Positions 26,114 through 32,501 of a DNA stretch of 64,000 bases are shown here, in pieces. A model generated the notes under the pieces. That model saw only the letters and a program-made list of their open reading frames with translations, was not told where the DNA came from and made no database searches. Position numbers and translations under genes: made by a program. This DNA comes from CAZHJK01 sp964533275. Lineage in GTDB: Bacteria; Bacillota; Clostridia; Eubacteriales; Garciellaceae. Each line of letters starts with the position of its first letter. Positions within the stretch are counted from its first letter, which is position 1. The stretch lies in contig CAZHJK010000004.1 of assembly GCA_964533275.1 (NCBI GenBank), forward strand, positions 62,001 to 126,000. The letters run 5' to 3'.

Positions 26114-26257
26114 GTGGAAGAATTACTAGTGCAGATTGGGAATTATGGGTTTCCCATGGTTATTTCTGTTTACCTACTTATACGCTTTGAGGGGAAAATA
26201 GCCAGTTTAACCCAAAGTATTTACCAACTTGCTAAGGTGATTGAAACGCTAAAGTGA
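26114..26257 (+). CDS. YvrJ family small membrane protein
   Basis: A 47-residue protein (GTG start, AGGAGGG seven bases upstream). It contains 'IGNYGFPMVISVYLLIRFEGKI', which is the hallmark of the YvrJ family: a single N-terminal membrane helix with the G-N-Y-G-F-P motif followed by an amphipathic tail ('LTQSIYQLAKVIETL'). B. subtilis yvrJ is transcribed by the SigO-RsoA system, and here the gene lies 750 bases from a small sigma factor gene with DUF1659 and DUF2922 between. The molecular role is unknown. Confidence 0.8.
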   Translation: MEELLVQIGNYGFPMVISVYLLIRFEGKIASLTQSIYQLAKVIETLK

Positions 26258-26302
26258 AGGCAGGGAACAGTAAAGACCTGTCCCTTTAATTGGACATAAA
26301 AT

Positions 26303-26332
26303 TTGACTACGAACATATGTTCGTGTTAAAAT
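26303..26332 (+). promoter_or_regulatory. LexA (SOS) box inside a promoter
   Basis: A perfect palindrome ACGAACATATGTTCGT (26309-26324) matches the Gram-positive LexA/DinR consensus CGAAC-N4-GTTCG. It fills the spacer between TTGACT (26303-26308) and TAAAAT (26327-26332). A bound repressor would block RNA polymerase directly. The promoter points at the ComK-like gene, recD2 and comF. Confidence 0.88.
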
Positions 26333-26357
26333 AAAGAAAAAATGAGGGGAGGTAAAT

Positions 26358-26912
26358 ATGAAAGGGAAAATATTTAATAAGGAAATAATATATGCAATTC
26401 CTAAATATGTAGATGGTCAAGGGGATATATCAATGATTTTAAATGAAGGAGGTAGTGAAATACCTATGCCCTTTCATATTAGAACCCTTATTCGGAAACT
26501 AGCCTATGAAAATTATATTGATCTTGTATCTGTTAGAAGAAGACTTCAGGATCAGTTTGGGCAAAAGAATATTCTTCCCTATCCCTTACATCCAAGGCTT
26601 ATACTAATTCCAGTTAAGGTTAGAAAACCTAGACTTAAAAAAGATGGTGCCTTTGGATATATAAACTATGTATGGGTGGAGGATATCCAAAAACAAGATA
26701 AGTATTGTAATATTATATTTAAGAATAAATATAATCTAAAAGTATTACAGCATTTTCAAGGCGTAAAGGCTAAAATGCTTCAGGGAGCCTGGATACAAGA
26801 TTGTTTTTTACCCCAGATTCAATATAATACTAACAGGGTTCAAGAATACCAATGCAGAGAAGAGCTCTCGCAAATCATTGGACAATTAATGGATATGTAT
26901 AAGGAATTGTAA
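26358..26912 (+). CDS. ComK-like competence transcription factor (putative)
   Basis: A 184-residue protein that by eye follows the layout of ComK (192 residues in B. subtilis). It has 'IIYAIPKYVDGQGDIS' where ComK has a T-I-A-V-L-P-E-x-I-D-G segment, about 60 residues later a 'PRLILIPV' strand like ComK's I-F-L-F-P, then 'GYINYVWVEDI', 'NIIFKN' and a helix with a W-I/L segment. There is no signal or membrane segment. GGGGAGGT precedes ATG 26358. The gene stands behind an SOS-box promoter and before recD2 and comF, both DNA-uptake or recombination genes. The ComK call rests on pattern matching only. Confidence 0.6.
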   Translation: MKGKIFNKEIIYAIPKYVDGQGDISMILNEGGSEIPMPFHIRTLIRKLAYENYIDLVSVRRRLQDQFGQKNILPYPLHPRLILIPVKVRKPRLKKDGAFGYINYVWVEDIQKQDKYCNIIFKNKYNLKVLQHFQGVKAKMLQGAWIQDCFLPQIQYNTNRVQEYQCREELSQIIGQLMDMYKEL

Positions 26913-26969
26913 GTAATGAAGTCTAAGTGATATAATGGGATAGAAATTAAAGGATGCGGAGGAATTTAA

Positions 26970-29198
26970 TTGACTTCCTTAGAAAAAATAACCGGTGTGA
27001 TCAGTTCCATTATATTTTATAATGACTTTAATGGATATACAGTTGCTGACCTTGATATGGAGGAGCAATTGGTGACTATAATAGGTTTTTTCCCAGAGCT
27101 GCAAGAGGGAGAACAGGTGACCCTTTCAGGAAAATGGGTTACTCATCCAGAATATGGGATGCAGTTTAAAGTGGAATCCTTTAGTGTAGAAGTGCCCTCT
27201 TCTGTTGAGGCAATACAGAAGTATTTAGCCTCTGGACTTATTAGAGGAATCGGACCTGTTACAGCAAAGAGGATGGTAACCCATTTTGGGAAGGATACCT
27301 TAGATATTATACAATTTCATCCCTCTAGATTAACTGAGGTAGAGGGTATTGGGGATAAGAAAGCAAATCAAATTCTACAATCCTATGAAGAACAACAGGG
27401 ATTGAGAGATGTTATGCTTTTTTTACAAAACTACGGGGTTACCCCTAGACATGCTGTAAAGCTATATAAAAAATATGAAGATAGGACTATTTCAATAATA
27501 AAGGAAAACCCTTATAAAATGGCAGAGGATATTGTAGGGATAGGATTTAAAAAGGCAGACCAAATGGCTATGAGTATGGGGATAGACTATAATTCAAATT
27601 ATAGAATTACAGCGGGAGTTAAGTATGCCCTTTATCAAATACATAATGAGGGACATACCTATTGTCCTGAGCAGGAGCTTATTGAGAATGCAGCAGAATT
27701 ATTACAATTATCTAGTGACGAGGTGGATAATCATCTATTGGATATAGTTATGAAGGGACATCTTAAGCTGGAAATGATAGAGGGGGAAAGGGTTTATTAT
27801 TCTATACCCTTCTTTCGAGCAGAAGAAGAGGTTGCGCTTAGAATAATCTCCCTAGTTATGACAGAAATAGATCAAAAAATAGTTGACCTAGATAAAAGAA
27901 TTATGCAGGTTGAAAGAAAAAATAAGATATTACTTGCCAATAGACAAAGACAAGCTATTATGGAGGCTATGAATAATGGTCTATTAGTAATAACCGGTGG
28001 TCCAGGCACAGGTAAAACCACTATAATTAATAGCATCCTGGATATTTTAGAAGATAGGGAAGAAGAAGTTCTATTGGCAGCCCCCACAGGAAGAGCAGCT
28101 AAAAGGATGAAAGAGACAACAGGACGAGAAGCTAAAACAATCCACCGGTTATTAGAATATGGATTTACTAAGGAGGGGGAGGAACAAACCTTCCAAAAAA
28201 ATCAAGAGGCTCCCCTTCAAGCGGATGTAATAATTATTGATGAGGTATCTATGATGGATATTTTATTAATGAATCATTTATTAAAGGCTATAGCACCTGG
28301 AACAAGATTAATACTAGTAGGGGATAAGGATCAATTGCCCTCAGTGGGACCGGGTAATGTTCTAAAGGATATTATTGAAAGTGGTATTGTTAAAATAGTA
28401 CACTTAAATGAAATCTTTAGACAAGCCCAAGAGAGTATGATTGTTATAAATGCTCACAATATCAATAGGGGAGAGCTTCCCCAATTAAATGTAAAGAATA
28501 AGGATTTTTTCTTTGATCGTGTCCCATCTAAAGAAGACCTACTTAAGGTAATTGTGAATTTATGCGCAAACCGTCTGCCCAAGTATAAGGGATTTGATCC
28601 CCTAGGAGACATTCAGGTGTTAACACCTATGAAAAAAGGAATTGTGGGTGTTAAACAGCTAAATAAAAGCCTGCAGGAGGTTCTAAACCCTTATAGTAAG
28701 GATAAGGTAGAGAAACAGATAGGAGAGGATATCTTCCGTGAAGGCGATAAGGTAATGCAGATTAAAAATAATTATAATATAAGTTGGATTATAGATGGAG
28801 AGAAAGAAAAGGGAGAAGGCATTTTTAATGGAGATTTTGGGATCATCCAGAGTATTGATTTAGAAGAGGGCAAGGTAAGGGTTATTTTTGATGAAGAAAA
28901 ACTGGTGGAATTTGATTATAATCAAATGGATGAACTGGAGTTAGCTTATGCTGTAACTGTACATAAAAGCCAGGGAAGTGAATTCCCTGTAGTTATTATG
29001 CCTATTACCTGGGGACCGCCTATGCTATTGACACGAAATCTTCTCTATACGGCAGTTACTAGGGCAAAGACTTTAGTAGTACTAGTAGGTATAGAAAAGT
29101 ACTTGATAAATATGGTTAAAAATGATTATATAAATAAACGATACACTGGTCTAAGACAGAGGATAAGAAACAAGCTGGAAATGATGGTGGAAAGCTAA
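26970..29198 (+). CDS. recD2: RecD2-type SF1 DNA helicase
   Basis: A 5'-3' DNA helicase of the RecBC-independent RecD2 family, which acts in recombination and replication-fork repair. The 742-residue protein has the RecD2 N-terminal OB-like domain and helix-hairpin-helix repeats ('GIGPVTAKRMV', 'VEGIGDKKANQIL'). Next come Walker A 'TGGPGTGKTT' (about 340), Walker B 'IIIDEVSMMD', 'LVGDKDQLPSVGPG', and near the C-terminus 'AYAVTVHKSQGSEFP' and 'LYTAVTRAK'. The start is TTG 26970 after GCGGAGG. It is co-directional with the ComK-like gene (57-base gap) and comF (15-base gap), so it probably shares the LexA-controlled promoter. Confidence 0.93.
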   Translation: MTSLEKITGVISSIIFYNDFNGYTVADLDMEEQLVTIIGFFPELQEGEQVTLSGKWVTHPEYGMQFKVESFSVEVPSSVEAIQKYLASGLIRGIGPVTAKRMVTHFGKDTLDIIQFHPSRLTEVEGIGDKKANQILQSYEEQQGLRDVMLFLQNYGVTPRHAVKLYKKYEDRTISIIKENPYKMAEDIVGIGFKKADQMAMSMGIDYNSNYRITAGVKYALYQIHNEGHTYCPEQELIENAAELLQLSSDEVDNHLLDIVMKGHLKLEMIEGERVYYSIPFFRAEEEVALRIISLVMTEIDQKIVDLDKRIMQVERKNKILLANRQRQAIMEAMNNGLLVITGGPGTGKTTIINSILDILEDREEEVLLAAPTGRAAKRMKETTGREAKTIHRLLEYGFTKEGEEQTFQKNQEAPLQADVIIIDEVSMMDILLMNHLLKAIAPGTRLILVGDKDQLPSVGPGNVLKDIIESGIVKIVHLNEIFRQAQESMIVINAHNINRGELPQLNVKNKDFFFDRVPSKEDLLKVIVNLCANRLPKYKGFDPLGDIQVLTPMKKGIVGVKQLNKSLQEVLNPYSKDKVEKQIGEDIFREGDKVMQIKNNYNISWIIDGEKEKGEGIFNGDFGIIQSIDLEEGKVRVIFDEEKLVEFDYNQMDELELAYAVTVHKSQGSEFPVVIMPITWGPPMLLTRNLLYTAVTRAKTLVVLVGIEKYLINMVKNDYINKRYTGLRQRIRNKLEMMVES

Positions 29199-29213
29199 CA
29201 GGGGGAGTTATTT

Positions 29214-29942
29214 ATGTCCATCTTAAAACTTATAAAGGATGAATTATTTGAAGCGCTTTTTCCATCTGATGGACGATGCCTTTTCTGTAATAGATTATTA
29301 TTGTTTGAAACAAACCCATTTTGTTATAATTGCTCTGACAAAATTCATTGGATTGGAAACCATGTTTGTGAAAAATGTGGGAAGGAAGAAGTCTTAGGAG
29401 ATACCGGGCTATGTAATGATTGTAACTATAATGAACATTATTATGATCAAGGAATGGCATTAATTACATATACTAGGGAAGGTAAAAGAATTATCCAAGA
29501 AATAAAATATGAGGGTAATAAAAAGCTTGCAAAATGGCTAGGTACAAAATTGGGTAATAAGCTAAAAACTATGGGTTGGCAGGATATTGATATGATATTA
29601 CCAATACCCCTTCATACTAATAGATTAAAGGAGCGGGGATTTAATCAATCTAATGAGATTGCTAAGGGAATGATAATATCTACCGAGTTTCCCTTAATAA
29701 ATGACCTATTAATTAGAATAAAAGATACACCCCATCAAACAGATTTAAGTAAGATAGAGAGGCAAAGAAATATTAAGGATGCCTTTAGGATTGAGGATGA
29801 AAGAATAATCCAGGACAAAATAATATTATTAGTTGATGATGTATATACTACTGGTTCTACAATGAACGCCTGTGCCCAGGTGCTGAGAAATGCAGGGGCA
29901 AAGAAGATTTATTTTGCTGTTGCAGCTACAGGGAGATGGTAG
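29214..29942 (+). CDS. comF: ComF family phosphoribosyltransferase-like protein
   Basis: A 242-residue ComF/ComFC protein. It has an N-terminal double zinc ribbon with CxxC pairs ('CLFCN', 'CYNC', 'CEKCGKEE', 'CNDC'), then a type I phosphoribosyltransferase domain with the PRPP motif 'IILLVDDVYTTGSTMNAC' (about 202-219). 'LKERGFNQSNEIAKG' is also a family hallmark. ComF proteins take part in uptake of single-stranded DNA in competent bacteria. It follows recD2 by 15 bases. The promoter of the downstream RNA gene lies inside its last codons. Confidence 0.9.
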   Translation: MSILKLIKDELFEALFPSDGRCLFCNRLLLFETNPFCYNCSDKIHWIGNHVCEKCGKEEVLGDTGLCNDCNYNEHYYDQGMALITYTREGKRIIQEIKYEGNKKLAKWLGTKLGNKLKTMGWQDIDMILPIPLHTNRLKERGFNQSNEIAKGMIISTEFPLINDLLIRIKDTPHQTDLSKIERQRNIKDAFRIEDERIIQDKIILLVDDVYTTGSTMNACAQVLRNAGAKKIYFAVAATGRW

Positions 29943-29948
29943 TATAAT
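29920..29948 (+). promoter_or_regulatory. Promoter of the raiA RNA, inside the end of comF
   Basis: TTGCAG-N17-TATAAT starts within the last codons of comF. It predicts transcription from about 29955, which matches the 5' edge of the RNA fold. Confidence 0.75.
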
Positions 29949-29956
29949 TATATTTG

Positions 29957-30171
29957 CATATGTAATTAGGTCTGTGGTTGAAAGTCGATGCCAGTCGCAG
30001 GCGAAACGATCCACGTAAGGTAATTAAAAAATCAATTATTGAGCATGGTGCGGCTTAGAGGTAAGTCCAGCCAGTTATAAAACTGAGAGAAGAATGGTGA
30101 TGGTAACCCCAGAGCTAAACTTCCAGCTGGCGAGTGTGGGGGCAAAGACCAGGTCAGCTAGAAACATATGT
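29957..30171 (+). ncRNA. raiA RNA: raiA RNA motif
   Basis: A G-rich, clearly structured non-coding stretch between comF and hpf. The ends pair: CATATGT at 29957-29963 with ACATATG near 30165-30171, then GGTCT with AGACC. Conserved-looking loops include GGCGAAACGATCCACGTAAGG and GGTGATGGTAACCCCAGAG. Its ~215-base size, own promoter, own terminator and position just upstream of the raiA/hpf gene beside comF match the raiA RNA described in Clostridia and other Gram-positives. Its molecular function is not settled; it does not look like a cis riboswitch here because it ends 640 bases before hpf. Confidence 0.8.
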
Positions 30172-30173
30172 AG

Positions 30174-30213
30174 AAAGAGTAGAATTCTTCCATAGAGACT
30201 TCTACTCTTTTTT
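30174..30213 (+). terminator. Intrinsic terminator of the raiA RNA
   Basis: AAAGAGTAGAA/TTCTACTCTTT forms an 11-bp stem followed by three more T. It shows the RNA is a separate transcript. Confidence 0.88.
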
Positions 30214-30257
30214 AATTAATATTCCTTTTAGATTATTATATACTAATATTAAGAATT

Positions 30258-30420
30258 TTCGACAATTTCACTAATGTTTTAATTAAATTTTATTAATATT
30301 ATTTATGATTATATAGAATGAATTATATAGGTTTAACTTTTGACTTTTGAGGGAATTGATTTCTTGGGTTAAGTACAAAAATATAATTATTCCTATTATA
30401 TATTTAAGAAGTATGTCGAA
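30258..30420. promoter_or_regulatory. Two Spo0A-type TGTCGAA motifs
   Basis: TTCGACA at 30258-30264 (TGTCGAA on the minus strand) and TGTCGAA at 30414-30420 match the core of the 0A box. They lie in the AT-rich gap before the DnaA-box cluster. Seven-base matches can arise by chance. Confidence 0.4.
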
Positions 30421-30452
30421 TAATATTAGTAAGTGGATATATTCTTAACAAG

Positions 30453-30546
30453 TTTTCCACAGAATAAACAACCTAATACCAACTTATCAACAGGGTTATC
30501 CACTTTATCCACACATAATATGTCCACAACTGGGTAGTTATCCACA
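30453..30546 (+). promoter_or_regulatory. DnaA-box cluster 1
   Basis: Six DnaA-box-like 9-mers in 94 bases, all in one direction: TTTTCCACA (30453), TTATCAACA (30484), TTATCCACT (30496), TTATCCACA (30505), ATGTCCACA (30520) and TTATCCACA (30538). Two are perfect consensus boxes and two boxes abut head to tail. The 637-base gap from the raiA RNA terminator to hpf holds this cluster, AT-rich DNA and no gene. No dnaA, dnaN or rpmH is near, so this is probably not oriC but a DnaA-binding site. Confidence 0.75.
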
Positions 30547-30850
30547 AGTTTTATAATTACTTAATAAATACATTGTCATAATATGTAATTTTAAGTCTTA
30601 TGAAACAATCATTATAATTTAGGTAAAAAAATTCCTTTTGTTTGAAGTAACCAAACTATTTATTTCACAGGTAAGTGTGGTATGCTTTTAAATTTCTTAT
30701 TATAATTTTATCTTTTACTATGATTTATAAGTTGTCTATAGGGTATAATAAAATATATACACTATACACCGTATATAATCATCTAAAACCTATATTTTTA
30801 TAGGGGAAGGATGATAATATAAAGCAAGACATTGAAAGGAGATGTTGTGG

Positions 30851-31378
30851 ATGCGTATGACAATTAGTGGGAAGAACATGGTGGTAACTGATGGCATTAG
30901 AAGTGTTCTAGAGAAAAAGATTCAAAAGTTGGATAAGTATTTTGATCCTTCAACAGATGTTACTGCAACACTAAGCGTAGAAAAAAATAGACATATTCTA
31001 GAGGTTACTATTCCTATCAATGGAGCAATACTTAGGGCTGAAGAATCAACCGACGATATGTATAACACTATTGACCGAGTAATGGATAAACTTGATAGAC
31101 AAATTAGAAGACATCGAACTAAGCTTGAAAAGAAAATTAAAAATGGTTCCTTTAAATTCGACGCTAAGGAATATGTATCTGAGGAAGAGGTTAAAGAACC
31201 AAAGATAGTTAGAACTAAAAGGTTTGCCATGAAACCAATGCCAGTGGAAGAAGCTCTCCTCCAAATGGAATTGCTAGGACATAACTTCTTTGTTTTCTCC
31301 AATGGAGAAACAGATGAGGTAAATGTAGTTTATAAAAGAAAAGATGGTAATTATGGATTAATAGAACCAACCTTTTAA
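30851..31378 (+). CDS. hpf: Ribosome hibernation-promoting factor, long form
   Basis: Binds 30S subunits in stationary phase and dimerises 70S ribosomes into inactive 100S particles. The protein has the N-terminal HPF/RaiA domain (1-100; 'ISGKNMVVTDGIRSVLEKKIQKLDKYF') and the C-terminal dimerisation domain of the long form ('KPMPVEEALLQMELLGHNFFVFSN-DEVNVVYKRKDGNYGLIEP'). ATG 30851 is chosen, nine bases from AAAGGAG; an upstream in-frame ATG (30842) sits on that site. Its own terminator follows. The raiA RNA and DnaA-box cluster lie upstream. Confidence 0.94.
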   Translation: MRMTISGKNMVVTDGIRSVLEKKIQKLDKYFDPSTDVTATLSVEKNRHILEVTIPINGAILRAEESTDDMYNTIDRVMDKLDRQIRRHRTKLEKKIKNGSFKFDAKEYVSEEEVKEPKIVRTKRFAMKPMPVEEALLQMELLGHNFFVFSNGETDEVNVVYKRKDGNYGLIEPTF

Positions 31379-31394
31379 ATATGATTATAATATG

Positions 31395-31425
31395 GCTCCT
31401 GTAGATTATGTACAGGAGCTTTTTT
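31395..31425 (+). terminator. Intrinsic terminator of hpf
   Basis: GCTCCTGTA/TACAGGAGC forms a stem with a 7-base loop and is followed by six T. Confidence 0.9.
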
Positions 31426-31460
31426 ATTGTATAAAAGCGTGCCGCTTTTATACAATAAAA
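31422..31460. repeat. Perfect 18-bp inverted repeat
   Basis: The arms TTTTATTGTATAAAAGCG and CGCTTTTATACAATAAAA flank a TGC loop. It starts within the T run of the hpf terminator. It could be a second terminator, a small mobile relic or an operator; the rest of the gap to 31633 holds nothing I recognise. Confidence 0.8.
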
Positions 31461-31633
31461 AATTCTAACCTAATATGCCAGTGAAGGGGAAATCCAAATA
31501 ATAATTAAAAATTAAGGGGAATTATAAAAACTTTACAAAAAAAAGAGGGAATTAAGAAGAAAAATAGAAATATAAAAAAGAATGCCGATATATAAGAAAT
31601 AAGCTATATTGGAATTCTTAAGGAGGAAATGAA

Positions 31634-32272
31634 ATGATAGACTTAAACGATAAGGATTTAAAAGATGACATTGAAGAATTAATTCATAAATTACCTTCTA
31701 TTTTAAGCTGTAAGGTAGTTATAAATGAAGAGGGGAAGATAGTTGAAGTACATATTTTATCTAGCAATGAGCGTTCTCCTAAACAAATTGCAAGGGATAT
31801 ACAATCATCTCTAATGGCTAAGTGGGGAATTCAAATTGATCATAAGATTATTAGTATTGCCCAAATAGCAGATAAAGAAGGAGAGAAAAGCAGATATAAA
31901 TTAATAATATCTCAGGTGGAGTATTCAGTTGAAGGTATTAATGCTGAAGCCTTAGTAGTATTAAAACATCAAGAGAATACATATATAGGAAAAAAGAAGG
32001 GACTGCATACCCGTAATGGGGTTGCTAAATTAATAGCCAATGCCACTATTAAAGCTGTAGAGGAATATTTAGGAAAAGGACCATGTTTTTCCATAGAAGA
32101 TATAGAAAAAACCCGTATAGCAAAACGGGATGCTGCCATGGTAGCAGTATCATTACTTACTAACTTTGAAGAAAAGTATTTTATAGGTGCTTCCTATATA
32201 AATTCAGATGAACATAAAAGTATAGTGAAGTCTACTTTAAATGCTTTGAATACTTTTATTGATAAAATTTAA
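31634..32272 (+). CDS. Conserved hypothetical protein
   Basis: A 212-residue soluble protein that I cannot assign. The N-terminal part ('LPSILSCKVVINEEGKIVEVHILSSNERSPKQIARDIQ-SLMAKWGIQIDHKIISIAQI') looks like a small alpha-beta domain resembling regulatory ACT-type folds and recurs in other bacteria. The second half ('NGVAKLIANATIKAVEEYLGKG' and 'RDAAMVAVSLLT') may be a related double-stranded beta repeat. AAGGAGG precedes ATG 31634. It is co-directional with the small peptide gene and the HD-GYP gene but separated from them by a structured leader. No function proposed. Confidence 0.7.
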   Translation: MIDLNDKDLKDDIEELIHKLPSILSCKVVINEEGKIVEVHILSSNERSPKQIARDIQSSLMAKWGIQIDHKIISIAQIADKEGEKSRYKLIISQVEYSVEGINAEALVVLKHQENTYIGKKKGLHTRNGVAKLIANATIKAVEEYLGKGPCFSIEDIEKTRIAKRDAAMVAVSLLTNFEEKYFIGASYINSDEHKSIVKSTLNALNTFIDKI

Positions 32273-32280
32273 TTAAATCT

Positions 32281-32480
32281 TTAGGCCGACATTTTTAGTT
32301 AATTAAAGCGGAGCGAAAATAGCCTGTTTCATTAGCGGGGAACAGAGAACTTTATAAAGGAGGCTATTTTCTTGAAATCTAAATTAATGCAAGTTTTAAT
32401 CACTATTATGGCATTGATTATGGCAGGTGGAGCTCATTTTAGATGGTGGTAAAATAATTTAGTATTGTTGTCGGCCTAGT
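32281..32480 (+). other. Structured leader enclosing a small ORF
   Basis: TAGGCCGACA (32283 region) and TGTCGGCCTA (about 32470-32479) are perfect complements about 180 bases apart, the second followed by GTTTTTATAG. Inside, AAAATAGCCT (about 32322-32331) pairs with AGGCTATTTT (about 32361-32370), covering part of the GGAGG ribosome binding site of the small ORF. This is seen directly; a regulatory RNA fold is inference. Confidence 0.5.
32372..32452 (+). CDS. Putative 26-residue hydrophobic peptide
   Basis: A short ORF with TTG start and AAAGGAGG nine bases upstream. It has a basic N-terminus (M-K-S-K), a hydrophobic core (about 6-20) and the tail G-G-A-H-F-R-W-W. The layout is that of a small membrane peptide or an exported peptide with an aromatic C-terminus. 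Its ribosome binding site is partly inside a hairpin and the whole ORF is enclosed by a long-range stem. I do not know the family; it might be a signalling peptide, a leader peptide or a small membrane regulator of the HD-GYP protein downstream. Confidence 0.5.
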   Translation: MKSKLMQVLITIMALIMAGGAHFRWW

Positions 32481-32501
32481 TTTTATAGAGGTGATAAAGT
32501 C

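Noticed and set aside
29943..30215. Cobalamin or cyclic-dinucleotide riboswitch between comF and hpf
   Set aside because: None of the conserved cores of those classes is present, and the stretch ends in its own terminator far from hpf; the raiA motif fits better.
30214..30850. oriC at the DnaA-box cluster
   Set aside because: No dnaA, dnaN, recF, gyrB, rnpA or rpmH gene is nearby, and a second similar cluster lies 21 kb away; kept as a DnaA-binding locus only.
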